Notes under the pieces: generated by a model
Told to the model about the DNA's origin: nothing
What the model saw: only the letters and a program-made list of their open reading frames with translations
The model's database searches: none
Assembly: GCA_044368415.1 (NCBI GenBank)
Contig: JBIPLJ010000003.1
Coordinates: 1 to 64,000 of the forward strand
DNA: 64,000 nt
Origin: UBA4615 sp044368415
Lineage (GTDB): Bacteria; Pseudomonadota; Gammaproteobacteria; Burkholderiales; Burkholderiaceae_E
Direction of reading: 5' to 3'
Program-made: the position numbers and the translations under genes
Shown here: positions 18,071 through 26,329 of the stretch, piece after piece
How positions within the stretch are numbered: the first letter of the stretch is position 1
Layout: every line of letters starts with the position of its first letter

Positions 18071-18720
18071 GGTCTGAGCTGATAGCCCACGCCGCGCACG
18101 GTGCGGATGCGCTCGGCGCCGATCTTGCGGCGCAGGTTCGACAGATGCACCTCGAGGGTGGCAGCCACCACCGGGTCACCCAGCGGCTCGAGCAACTGCC
18201 CCAGCACCTGTTTGGGAACGACCCGTGTGGTGTCCTTGGCCAGTGCCACCAGCAGCTGGAACTCGCGAACCGTCAAGGCAAGCAACTCGCCCTTCAGCCA
18301 GGCTTGGTTCGAGCGCGGAGACACCGTCAGCTCGCCCAGCTCCCACACCTCGTTGGCCTGTTGCCGATGGCGGCGGTGGACGGCCCGCACGCGCGACAAC
18401 AGCTCCGGTATCTCGAAGGGCTTGACGAGGTAGTCGTCGGCCCCTTCATCCAGGCCCTCCAGCCGATCGGTCAGCGCGGACCGAGCGGTGATGACGATCA
18501 CCGGCGTCGTGATGCGCTTCGTGCGCCAGTGGCGCAACAGGTCCAGCCCTTCGTGGCCCGCCAGAGCGCGATCCAGCAATACCAGATCCACCTCGGGCCC
18601 GAGCGCGGCCACGGCATCGGAGGCGCGCCTCACCCATTGTGCACTCATGCCATTGGCCTTCAAGGCGGCCAAGAGCGCGGGGCCCAGATCGAGGTCGTCT
18701 TCGACCAGCAGGATGTGCAT
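18067..18720 (-). CDS. OmpR/PhoB-family response regulator (QseB-like)
   Basis: This 217-residue regulator has a receiver domain (1-115) with acidic pocket Glu7-Asp8-Asp9, phospho-acceptor Asp50 (DLVLLD), Thr78 and Lys100 (DYLVKPFE). A winged-helix domain follows, with LTVREFQLLVALA and the wing RTVRGVGYQLRP at the end. Both are complete. It is first in the operon with the kinase and diverges from the lipoprotein hydrolase at 18771, with 50 bases between starts, so it may control that hydrolase and the one after it. This is inference from layout only. Confidence 0.92.
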   Translation of the reverse strand: MHILLVEDDLDLGPALLAALKANGMSAQWVRRASDAVAALGPEVDLVLLDRALAGHEGLDLLRHWRTKRITTPVIVITARSALTDRLEGLDEGADDYLVKPFEIPELLSRVRAVHRRHRQQANEVWELGELTVSPRSNQAWLKGELLALTVREFQLLVALAKDTTRVVPKQVLGQLLEPLGDPVVAATLEVHLSNLRRKIGAERIRTVRGVGYQLRP

Positions 18721-18770
18721 GGCGTGTACTGTAGCGCCTCAATCTTTCGGAAAGCCAAAGCCGGACCCTC

Positions 18771-19607
18771 ATGCCTCTTCATCGTGTGCTGCAGGGTTCT
18801 CGTTGCCGTTGGCTGGCCGCGCTTGTCGGCAGCTGCCTGCTGGCCGCTTGCGCGCAGGTTCCGCAGCAACGCTATACGTCGGCATCGACCGGCACCCTGG
18901 CTTACGCACTGGCTGGGCCGCAGACGCTACCCGTCATCGTGCTGCAAAGTGGCCTGGGCGATGGTCGCTCGACCTGGAACACGGTCTGGACCCAACTGGC
19001 CGCACGCCATCGCCTATTTGCGTTGGACCGTCCGGGTTACGGCGACAGCCCCTCGACATCCGCGCCCCGAGACCCCTGTCACGCCGCGCGTGACTTGCAC
19101 GCTGCACTTCGCGACGCTCAGGTTCCGCCGCCCTATCTGCTGGTGGGCCATTCCTTGGGCGGCCTGTACCAGGTTGTGTTCGCACGGCTGTACCCGAGGG
19201 AGACCGCAGGCGTGCTGCTGCTGGACCCCACCCATCCCGAGCACTGGGTCACGATGCAGCGCGACACGCCGAAGACGGCCGCGCTGCTGAGCGGCCTGCG
19301 CAGCACGGTGTTCACATCGACCATGCGCGCCGAGTTCGACGCCCAGGCGCAGTGCCTCGACGCGTTGCCGCCATGGCCCTCCGAGGTGCCTGCCAGGCTG
19401 CTCTTCTCGGGCCGCTTCGGCCCGCTGGAGACCAGCGATTACCAAGTGACGCTGGCCCGACTGCGCCTGGACTGGCAGCAACGCCTCGGAGCGCCTGCCG
19501 AGACGGTGTCGACATCATGGCACTACCTCCATCGCGACGCGCCCGAGCGCGTGGTGCAGGCGCTCGACCGACTCTTGGGCGCAGCGGCCATGCCGTTACG
19601 TCGCTGA
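18771..19607 (+). CDS. Alpha/beta hydrolase lipoprotein
   Basis: A 278-residue secreted hydrolase. The N-terminus is a lipoprotein signal with lipobox LLAAC, so Cys27 would be lipidated. The fold shows the oxyanion region LQSGLGDGRSTWN, the strand FALDRPGYGDS, the nucleophile elbow GHSLGG with Ser128, an acid candidate in LLLDPTHPEH and a late HYLHRDAPERVV with probable catalytic His254. It is anchored outside the cytoplasm and should cleave an ester or similar bond; the substrate is unknown. It diverges from a two-component system and is followed 90 bases later by a second exported serine hydrolase, so a shared regulon is plausible. Confidence 0.87.
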   Translation: MPLHRVLQGSRCRWLAALVGSCLLAACAQVPQQRYTSASTGTLAYALAGPQTLPVIVLQSGLGDGRSTWNTVWTQLAARHRLFALDRPGYGDSPSTSAPRDPCHAARDLHAALRDAQVPPPYLLVGHSLGGLYQVVFARLYPRETAGVLLLDPTHPEHWVTMQRDTPKTAALLSGLRSTVFTSTMRAEFDAQAQCLDALPPWPSEVPARLLFSGRFGPLETSDYQVTLARLRLDWQQRLGAPAETVSTSWHYLHRDAPERVVQALDRLLGAAAMPLRR

Positions 19608-19696
19608 CAGGCACGGGCCTTCGAACCCGCGGATTTTGGCTTCGCGTTGGGCGCTGCCTCGCACACTGCGTCGCACCGTCACTTCGAGGGTCCACC

Positions 19697-20950
19697 GTGT
19701 CTACTCATCCCATCGATTCACCTGTGTCCCGCCGTTCGGTGCTGCAACGGTTACTGTCAACCGGACTGGGTCTGACCCTGGCCGCGTGCGGTGGGGGGTC
19801 GGACGCGCCTGACCAGAGTAAGTCTGAGCAGGACAGGACTGCACAGGACAAGGCTGCCGCCCAGCTCGAGACCCAGGCCGATGCAGCCGTCGCTTCGGGT
19901 CTCGTGGGCCTGGTGCTGGGCCAGGTGAACAGCCAGATCAGCGCTGTGGCCGTGGCGGGCAAGCGCCGCCTGGGCGAAGGCGCCCCGGTGGCGCCGCAGG
20001 ACCGGTTCGCCATCGGCTCGACCACCAAGGCCATGACCTGCGCTGCCATCGTGGCGCTGGCCGAGCGCGGCGGCGCTGCCGTGTCGCTGACCTTGCCGCA
20101 AGTCTTCTCCGGGTGGGCCGGCAGCATCCACCCCGCCTATGCCCAAGTGACGTTGGCTGACCTGCTGCACTACCGCGGCGGTGTGGCGCCCTTCCAAGGT
20201 GGCGCGGAGACGGAGGCTTTCCTCGCAGCCGTTCAGGCCGACACACGTCCTTTGCCGGACACGTTGGCGGGTCGGCGCGCTTACTTCGCCCGTTGGCTGC
20301 TGGCCCAGGCGCCCGTGACGGGCGTGACACCGGGGCACGACTTTCTCTATTCGAACGCCGGCTATGCCCTGGCCGCAGCCATGGTCGAGGCGCGGACCGG
20401 CAAGACCTTCGAGACCGTGTTCGACGAAGTGCTGGTGCAGCCGCTGGCACTCCAAGGCGTGTGGCGTTCGCCTGTGCCCAGTCCCACCGACCTGCTGTGG
20501 GGGCACGAGGGTGCGGCCGGTGGCTTGGCCGTGGTCGAGGCCACCGACGAGGACCGTGCCACCCAGGACTGGCTGGACGTCCTCGCGCCTGCCGGCTTCT
20601 GGGCCAGTACCGGCGCGGCCTTTGCGCGGTGGCTGCGCTGGCACGTTCTGGCGCTGCGGGGGGAGCGGACGCCGCTGCCACAGGCTTATGCGAATGACCT
20701 GCGCGCGGCGTCCGACGGTCGCTACGTGTGGGGCTGGCAAGCCGTAGCCACCCCGAGGCGCACGCTGTTGACTCACAACGGCGCTGTGCCCGGCTTTATG
20801 TCCGAGGTGGTGATGGACAGGGCCGGCGAGTTCGCCGTGTTCGGCCTGAGCAACACGGGATACACCGCGGAAGACGGCAGCAGTTGGGTCGCGGGACACA
20901 TCGACCAAGCACTGGCCGAGGTGTTGAAGGCGCAGTCGATCGCGGTGTAA
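19697..20950 (+). CDS. Serine hydrolase of the beta-lactamase/CubicO family (Tat lipoprotein)
   Basis: The start is taken as GTG 19697 because CGAGGG lies six bases before it and the encoded N-terminus is a proper signal. The open frame runs further upstream but gives no sensible protein there. The 417-residue product begins with a twin-arginine motif (SRRSVLQ) and a lipobox ending at Cys31 (LTLAAC), so it is probably exported folded and lipidated. The hydrolase core has SxxK at Ser108-Lys111 (GSTTK) and Tyr-Ser-Asn at 218-220 (YSN), the class C beta-lactamase/esterase pair. It is probably an esterase or peptidase rather than a resistance enzyme. The gene ends 68 bases before a convergent gene. 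Confidence 0.87.
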   Translation: MSTHPIDSPVSRRSVLQRLLSTGLGLTLAACGGGSDAPDQSKSEQDRTAQDKAAAQLETQADAAVASGLVGLVLGQVNSQISAVAVAGKRRLGEGAPVAPQDRFAIGSTTKAMTCAAIVALAERGGAAVSLTLPQVFSGWAGSIHPAYAQVTLADLLHYRGGVAPFQGGAETEAFLAAVQADTRPLPDTLAGRRAYFARWLLAQAPVTGVTPGHDFLYSNAGYALAAAMVEARTGKTFETVFDEVLVQPLALQGVWRSPVPSPTDLLWGHEGAAGGLAVVEATDEDRATQDWLDVLAPAGFWASTGAAFARWLRWHVLALRGERTPLPQAYANDLRAASDGRYVWGWQAVATPRRTLLTHNGAVPGFMSEVVMDRAGEFAVFGLSNTGYTAEDGSSWVAGHIDQALAEVLKAQSIAV

Positions 20951-20991
20951 GCGTCCAGAAAGCCGACTCCACCTCATGCAGCCCCTTGCAC

Positions 20992-21014
20992 ATCGGGCGG
21001 CCTCGCCGCCCGAT
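20992..21014. terminator. Candidate bidirectional terminator hairpin
   Basis: ATCGGGCGG and CCGCCCGAT pair perfectly (9 bp) around a 5-base loop, between two convergent stop codons at 20950 and 21019. No U-run is present on either side. Confidence 0.45.
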
Positions 21015-21018
21015 CCGC

Positions 21019-22155
21019 CTACACGAGCACTTGCACCACCCGCCCCATCGCCTCCTCGTAGCAGGCATCCGGTGCCTGTCGGCCCCTCGGTTCGGTGGCT
21101 GCGGGCAGATCGGCCACGATCTCGCGCAGCCCCGACGGCGGCACCAGTCGCGGCCGGTCGCCCCCCCCTGCCGACGCGATGCCCGCCAGCGCACCGGTAG
21201 CATCGAACACCGCGCCCCCCCGCAGCCCCTCGGGCACCTCGAATCCCAGCGCATGCGTGCCATCCGACGCGCTCAGGCCACCGAGGAAGCCGATGCGCAT
21301 CAGCGGCCACGCAGCCCCGCTCTCCGATCCGGCCGGATAGCCGATCGCGAAAGCCGGTGAACCCGAGAACGGATCGCGGGCCGCGAGGAGCACCTCCCCC
21401 GAAGGATCGGGCAGTGCCACGTCGAGCTGCAGTGCCACGAGCCCCGCGGACCGATCGGCGAGCCGCGGCACGCGGACCTCGGCGACCCGACCCAGTCCGT
21501 CGCGCACCCACGCCCGGGTGACCGAGCCAAGCGGTGCCCACTGCGTCAGCGCGAGCCGGCCGCTCTGCACGAGTACGCCGCTCGCGACCTGGCGCGCCTG
21601 GGCTGGCACGCGCGACGACGCCGGGCTCTCGGGCGCGAACCGCACGGGTGGGGCGAGGAGGATCGCGCCCGGCACCGGGGACGGCGAATCGAGCAGGTCG
21701 CGCACGGCGAGCAGCCTTCCGTCCTCGGGAAGCCGCGCCAAAGCCGCCTCGAGCGTGGAACGGGCCGAGTCGGCCCGGCCACCCAGGAGCAGCAGCCAGG
21801 CGTACAGCGCCGGGCCGCCACCGTTGTCGAGGTGCACACCGGCCACATGGGCCGCGAACCCAAGTGCGCGCCGGTACTGCCCGGTCTGCATCATCGCGCG
21901 AACCATGCCGAGTTCGGCGTCCGCTTCGTGTGCCATGCGGCCCGCGCGCTCGAACAGCTCGCCCGCGGCCCGCGTATCGCCGCTGGCGAGCGCCTCCTCA
22001 CCGTCGACCACCAGCTTGCGCCGGATCCGTTCGGCCAGCGACACCTCTGCCGGGGCCGTTGCTGCGGACGGGCTCGTACCGACGAGCAACGCGGCCGCGC
22101 CGGCGAGGAGACAGGCACGCCGACCGGGCGCCTTGCTGAGTCGAGGACGGGACAC
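21019..22155 (-). CDS. Exported trypsin-like protein with apparently lost catalytic triad
   Basis: GTG 22155 is chosen because TTTGGAG sits eight bases before it and a signal peptide follows (RRACLLAGAAALLVGTSPS). The 378-residue product has a helical, TPR-like N-terminal half (GEEALASGDTRAAGELFERA, ALYAWLLLLGGRADSARSTL). The second half reads like a trypsin/DegP barrel. Where active proteases have VLTNAHV it has LALTQWAPL, where they have DLALL it has GLVALQL, and where they have GxSGG it has GLRGGAVFD. All three triad residues appear substituted. It is therefore probably a periplasmic pseudoprotease or scaffold. The fold assignment is an inference from strand patterns. It lies downstream of the 5'-nucleotidase, separated by a hairpin. 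Confidence 0.6.
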   Translation of the reverse strand: MSRPRLSKAPGRRACLLAGAAALLVGTSPSAATAPAEVSLAERIRRKLVVDGEEALASGDTRAAGELFERAGRMAHEADAELGMVRAMMQTGQYRRALGFAAHVAGVHLDNGGGPALYAWLLLLGGRADSARSTLEAALARLPEDGRLLAVRDLLDSPSPVPGAILLAPPVRFAPESPASSRVPAQARQVASGVLVQSGRLALTQWAPLGSVTRAWVRDGLGRVAEVRVPRLADRSAGLVALQLDVALPDPSGEVLLAARDPFSGSPAFAIGYPAGSESGAAWPLMRIGFLGGLSASDGTHALGFEVPEGLRGGAVFDATGALAGIASAGGGDRPRLVPPSGLREIVADLPAATEPRGRQAPDACYEEAMGRVVQVLV

Positions 22156-22176
22156 GGCACACGCTCCAAACAGACA

Positions 22177-22196
22177 ACCCGCCGCATGCGGCGGCG
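22177..22196 (-). terminator. Intrinsic-like terminator after the 5'-nucleotidase gene
   Basis: A perfect 20-base palindrome (ACCCGCCGCA/TGCGGCGGGT) lies 57 bases past the nucleotidase stop. On the minus strand it is followed by TGTCTGTTT, a weak U-rich tract. It ends 21 bases before the GTG of the next gene, so it may also lie in that gene's leader. Confidence 0.55.
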
Positions 22197-22252
22197 GGTC
22201 ACACAGTGCCGTAGTCCGCAGGCTCGGCAGACGGCGGCACCGACTCACTGCG

Positions 22253-24187
22253 TCACTGCCTGACGATCCGCGGCTTGGCCAGGTTGGCGCTCTCGGGGTT
22301 GTACGGCGGCGCCGGCGACTTGAAGGCCGCCAGGAAGGCGGTCAGCGCATCGATATCCTGCGCGCCACCCAACGGATTCGTGCCGCCGACGAAGGTGCTG
22401 AAGCCATCCCCGCCGGTCGCCATGAAATTGTTCACCGTCACCCGATAGGTCTTGGTCGGGTCTTGGACGACGCCTTCGACCACCAGGAACTCGGTCGGCC
22501 CGGCAAGGGTCGGCGTGCCGGGGGTGGTGATCAGGTTGGTCGGGGTGAAGCTCACTCCGGTGATGCGCGTTCCGCAGGTGCCGTTCGGGTTCCAGGTGTA
22601 GGCGAACCCGTTCGAGATCTGCATGATCCGCTGCGCGGTCTGACCCAGGCAGCCCGAGAACTGCTGCTCCAGCACGGTCTTGATCTGCTGGGCCGTCAGC
22701 GTCATCGTGACCAGGCTGTTGCCGAAGGGCTGGACCGTGAACACATTGCCGTAGCTCAGGTCGTACGGATAGGCGCCGCCCGACGGCGCGACGAATCCAG
22801 GGTTGCGGACGCCGCCGGCGTTCATGAACGCAATTTGAGCTCCGCCGAGCGACACCGGCTGGGTCGCGGCCAGCTGGGCGTCGGCGATCAGGTCACCGCC
22901 CTGCATCTCGCCGCTCGGTGCCGCGGCGTTGGTCATCGGCCCGGTGATCGTCGCGATCACCTGGTTGGCCAGCGGCGAGGCCGCATCTCGATACGCCGTG
23001 ACGACGTTGCGCAGCGACGGCTCGGCGGTGATGGCGGCGATGATCGCCGGGTCGGTCTGGCTGACCAGCACGTTGTTGACCGCAACCGCCGTGATGTCGC
23101 GGCTCGCTGTGTCGAGCGTGACGTCGATCTCGGACAGGACCCGGCCGAACGCGCTCGAGCTGGTGACCGGAACGAGCCGGCCGACCTTGTTCGGGATGCC
23201 GGTCGGGCGCGCCGTGCTCACTGCATTCGCCAGGGAGGTGCCGCGCACGTCCTTCGTGGAGGCCGAGCAGTTGTAGGCCGCATGTGTGTGGCCGCTGATC
23301 ACCAGGTCGACGGCGTCGTCGAGCTGCTTGACGATCGCCCGGACGTCGGAATCGGTACCGTCGATGTTCTTCAGGTCGCCGGTGCAGCCGTTGATGTCCG
23401 AGGTGATCGGCTGATTCGCGACGCCGGAGAGCGTGTTCTGGAAGCCGCCCTGGTGGACCAGCACGACGATTGCATTGATGCCGAGCGCGCGCAGGCGCGG
23501 CACCAGTGCGTTCACGGTGGAGGCCTCGTCCTGGAACGTGAGACCCGCGACGCCGGTCGGGGTGACGATGCCGGGCGTGCCCTTGAGCGTCATGCCGATG
23601 AAGGCCACACGCACGCCGCTGAAGGTCTTGATGCCGTACGGCGGCAGCAGCGTCTTGCCGGTCGCGGTGTCGACCACGTTCGCCGACAGCCACTTGAACT
23701 TCGCGCCGTCGAAGGTGCCCGGCGTGGCCGAGCCGTAGCCCTTGCAGCTGGAGGGATCGGCGGGGATCTTGCAGCCGCCGTTCTGCAGGCGCTTGAGCTC
23801 GTCTTTGCCCTTGTCGAACTCGTGGTTGCCAACGGCCGTGAACTCCAGGCCGATCCGGTTCAGCGTCTCGACCGCCGGTTCGTCGAAGAACAGCGCGGAG
23901 ATCAGTGGCGTCGCGCCGATCAGGTCACCGGCGCCGACCACGACATTCAGCGGGTTGCTCGCTTTCATCCGGTTGATGTAGGCCGCCATGAACTCGGCGC
24001 CGCCCACAGCAGGACGCGAGGCGGCGGGGACCAGCGTGTTCACGCCGAAGGTGCCGGGCGTCTCGAGGGTGCCGTGGTAGTCGTTGAAGCCGATGATCTT
24101 GACGTCGAACGAGGCGGCGGCGGCGTGGCCGCCGACGAAGCCTGCAAGCGCGAGCGTGAGCCCGGCGACGAGTTGCCTGAGTGTCAT
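22253..24187 (-). CDS. Periplasmic 5'-nucleotidase / bifunctional metallophosphatase
   Basis: This is a 644-residue UshA-family enzyme. The signal peptide MTLRQLVAGLTLALAGFVGG is cleaved near HAAAA-SF. Metal-binding motifs of the calcineurin-like domain are all visible: NDYHG (35-39), GAGDLIGATPLIS, GNHEFD and SGHTHAAY. The C-terminal nucleotide-specificity domain begins near ALFNRV-like sequence and includes MNAGGVRNPG and VNNFMATGGDGF. It hydrolyses external nucleotides to nucleosides and phosphate in the periplasm. ATG 24187 is preferred over a GTG five codons earlier because GAAGG precedes the ATG at good spacing. It follows the PEP-CTERM gene by 44 bases and may share its transcript. Confidence 0.9.
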   Translation of the reverse strand: MTLRQLVAGLTLALAGFVGGHAAAASFDVKIIGFNDYHGTLETPGTFGVNTLVPAASRPAVGGAEFMAAYINRMKASNPLNVVVGAGDLIGATPLISALFFDEPAVETLNRIGLEFTAVGNHEFDKGKDELKRLQNGGCKIPADPSSCKGYGSATPGTFDGAKFKWLSANVVDTATGKTLLPPYGIKTFSGVRVAFIGMTLKGTPGIVTPTGVAGLTFQDEASTVNALVPRLRALGINAIVVLVHQGGFQNTLSGVANQPITSDINGCTGDLKNIDGTDSDVRAIVKQLDDAVDLVISGHTHAAYNCSASTKDVRGTSLANAVSTARPTGIPNKVGRLVPVTSSSAFGRVLSEIDVTLDTASRDITAVAVNNVLVSQTDPAIIAAITAEPSLRNVVTAYRDAASPLANQVIATITGPMTNAAAPSGEMQGGDLIADAQLAATQPVSLGGAQIAFMNAGGVRNPGFVAPSGGAYPYDLSYGNVFTVQPFGNSLVTMTLTAQQIKTVLEQQFSGCLGQTAQRIMQISNGFAYTWNPNGTCGTRITGVSFTPTNLITTPGTPTLAGPTEFLVVEGVVQDPTKTYRVTVNNFMATGGDGFSTFVGGTNPLGGAQDIDALTAFLAAFKSPAPPYNPESANLAKPRIVRQ

Positions 24188-24231
24188 GGAGAAGGCCTTC
24201 ACTGGAGAGAGCTTGACGAAGTCCGGGCGGA

Positions 24232-24816
24232 TCAGGCGCGGGCCCGACGGCGCGAGAGGGCACCAACGAGAGCCATGCCGGCGAGAAGGATGCCGGCGGT
24301 CTCGGGCTCAGGCACGGGGGTCAGCATGATCCCGCCGGTGGTGGCGTACTGGAAGTCGAGCGGCGCGGTCGACGAGATGATCCGGCCGGAGATCACATGG
24401 CTGCCGGCGGACAGCAGGTAGCTGCCGCGGCTGAAGCGCGCGTCGCCGAAGGCAGTGTCGAGGTCCGCCTGCGAGCTGCCGAGCGAGAAGGTGTCGTAGG
24501 TGTTCGACGCCGCGGACGTCGTACCGATCACACTGCCGTTGTCGAGGATGCTGAAGGTCTCGCCGGCGAATCCGGAGTCGACGACATGCAGGAAGGTGTC
24601 GCTCGCGAGCGTGACGCTGAAGCTCAGCAGCGAGAAGTCGCCCTGGTAGGCCACATCGATCCAGCTGATCGGCAGCGGCGAGACGCTGTCGAAGGCGTCG
24701 AACGCCTGCCATGTTCCGAAGTCGGCACCGGAGAGGTTGACGGTGGTGGCCTGCACGCCTCCCGAGGCAGCCAGGGCGAGCGCCACAGCGGCGGCGAAAT
24801 GGGCGATCTTCGACAT
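24232..24816 (-). CDS. PEP-CTERM sorting-domain protein
   Basis: The protein has 194 residues. An N-terminal signal peptide (MSKIAHFAAAVALALAASGG) is cleaved before a beta-rich, FxDxF-style body with segments such as FDAFDSVSPLPISWID and GSYLLSAGSHVISG. The last 27 residues are a textbook PEP-CTERM tail: VPEPETAG, a hydrophobic helix (ILLAGMALVGAL) and an Arg cluster (SRRRARA). Such proteins are recognised by exosortase (EpsH/XrtA) and sent to the surface, usually in exopolysaccharide-producing bacteria. No exosortase is in the window. It is followed by the 5'-nucleotidase. Confidence 0.9.
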   Translation of the reverse strand: MSKIAHFAAAVALALAASGGVQATTVNLSGADFGTWQAFDAFDSVSPLPISWIDVAYQGDFSLLSFSVTLASDTFLHVVDSGFAGETFSILDNGSVIGTTSAASNTYDTFSLGSSQADLDTAFGDARFSRGSYLLSAGSHVISGRIISSTAPLDFQYATTGGIMLTPVPEPETAGILLAGMALVGALSRRRARA

Positions 24817-25188
24817 GTCTGTCCTCGGAATGAGCGCGGATCGGAGTTAGTCCGCATCGCTTCGAGTGTCGTCCGCTCGACCGGTTTGCTTCTATCGCGC
24901 CAGAGGCGAAACGCGGCGCCGCGGGTTGGTCCGAACACATCAGCGCAAGAGCCGTTGGAATGGTCTGGGCGGGTCCAGACGTCGTACGCCGGACATGTTG
25001 CTGGACGGTCAGGAGCAGCTCGGGTCGGCTTGGCAAGGGTCCGTCGACCGCGCGCAGCAGCTCGAACCCGGCGAGCGGCGAGCCGGCATTGGTCGGGGCG
25101 AACCGTCCAGCGCGCCGATAGGTGTTTTCAACCGCGCACGGCTCGGTGCTATCGTCCGCTCGTTCATGGCCTTCTCCGGACCTTGCCC
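24817..25188. other. Divergent intergenic region between PEP-CTERM gene and TelA operon
   Basis: These 372 bases separate two divergent transcription units and must carry both promoters. The only promoter-like sequence noted is TTTTCA (about 25124) with TATCGT some 19 bases on, which is weak. Frames that cross it give no recognisable protein. Confidence 0.45.
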
Positions 25189-26313
25189 GTGGATGCACGC
25201 AGGCTGGTCGCACCCCTCGTCACCGGACTGCTGGTGCTCACGGTGGGCGGCGGCATTTGGTACTCCAACACCCGGCTCGACCAGGACCGCGGCGCGGAGG
25301 CGATCGCGCTCGACGCCCAGCGCAAGCAGGTGTCGATCCGCGGGCTGATCGGCTCCGAGAAGGAGTCGTTTTTCGCCGATGAGCGAGTTCGTCAGGCGCT
25401 CGCGGCGCAGGGCATCACCGTGACCGTGGAGAAGGCCGGCTCACGATCGATCGCCGGGCGCTACGACGCGAGCCGCTACGACTTCGGGTTTCCGTCGGGC
25501 GCGCCTGCGGCCCAGGCGCTCAAGGAGTCGGCGAAAGCCGCGAACGTCTACACCCCGTTCTACACCCCGATCGTCTTCGCGAGCTGGCGGCCGATCGCCG
25601 ACATCCTGATCGCCAACGGGATCGCCCGGCGCGAGGGCGACTTCGTCTATGTCGTCGATCTGCCGGCACTGATGGCACTGGTCGAGAAGGGCACGCGATG
25701 GCGTGACCTGAAGAAAAGCGAGGCCTTCGCGACCGGCAAGGCGGTGCTGATCAACTCCACCGACGTGCGCACCAGCAATTCAGCGGCGATGTATCTCGCG
25801 CTGGCCAGCTACCTCGCGAACCAACAGCAGATCGTGCAGAGTCAAGCAGACGTCGATCGGGTGCTGCCGGTGGTGGCACCCCTGTTCCTTCGGCAGGGAT
25901 TCCAGGAGCAGTCGTCTGCGGGGCCGTTCGAGGACTACCTGGCGCTCGGCATGGGCAAGGCCCCGCTGCTGGTGGCCTATGAGTCGCAGATGATCGAGTT
26001 CTGGCTGCGTCACCCCGACCGGTTGAGCGGCGACATGGTGCTGCTCTATCCGCGCCCGACGGTGTACTCCAAACACGTGCTGGTGCCGTATACCCCGGCG
26101 GGTTCTCGGCTGGGTGTGGCCCTGGACACCGACCCGACGCTGCGCAAGCTCGCCCACGACTACGGCTTCCGGACCGGGGGCGACACCAAGGGTCCCGAGA
26201 CCTGGGCTCAGCGCGGCGTGAAGGCGCCCGACACGCTGGTCGACGTGATCGACCCACCCAGCCACGAGTGGCTGGAACGGATGATCCAGGCCATCGAATC
26301 CCGCTACAAGTGA
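25189..26313 (+). CDS. Membrane-anchored solute-binding-protein-like factor, first gene of TelA operon
   Basis: GTG 25189 begins a 374-residue protein with one N-terminal membrane segment (LVAPLVTGLLVLTVGGGIWY). The body resembles a periplasmic binding protein of the type-2 fold: RGLIGSEKESFFADERVRQAL, FGFPSGAPAAQALK, GKAVLINSTDVRTSNSAAMY (a ligand-loop pattern like molybdate/phosphate binders) and PLLVAYESQMIEFWL. No lipobox is present. The open frame extends far upstream but is not protein-like there. It leads a four-gene operon with no ABC permease or ATPase, so it is more likely a sensor or adaptor than a transporter subunit. Seventeen bases separate it from telA. Function unproven. Confidence 0.7.
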   Translation: MDARRLVAPLVTGLLVLTVGGGIWYSNTRLDQDRGAEAIALDAQRKQVSIRGLIGSEKESFFADERVRQALAAQGITVTVEKAGSRSIAGRYDASRYDFGFPSGAPAAQALKESAKAANVYTPFYTPIVFASWRPIADILIANGIARREGDFVYVVDLPALMALVEKGTRWRDLKKSEAFATGKAVLINSTDVRTSNSAAMYLALASYLANQQQIVQSQADVDRVLPVVAPLFLRQGFQEQSSAGPFEDYLALGMGKAPLLVAYESQMIEFWLRHPDRLSGDMVLLYPRPTVYSKHVLVPYTPAGSRLGVALDTDPTLRKLAHDYGFRTGGDTKGPETWAQRGVKAPDTLVDVIDPPSHEWLERMIQAIESRYK

Positions 26314-26329
26314 ATCGCAAGGTGACCGC

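Noticed and set aside
21518..24421. Long open frame (967 codons) on the plus strand, opposite the protease-like and nucleotidase genes
   Set aside because: It is a GC-rich antisense shadow. The minus-strand genes have signal peptides, motifs and ribosome-binding sites, and this frame has none.
24397..25188. Long N-terminal extension of the first TelA-operon gene
   Set aside because: The upstream part runs opposite the PEP-CTERM gene and gives no protein-like sequence. GTG 25189 directly precedes a membrane segment.
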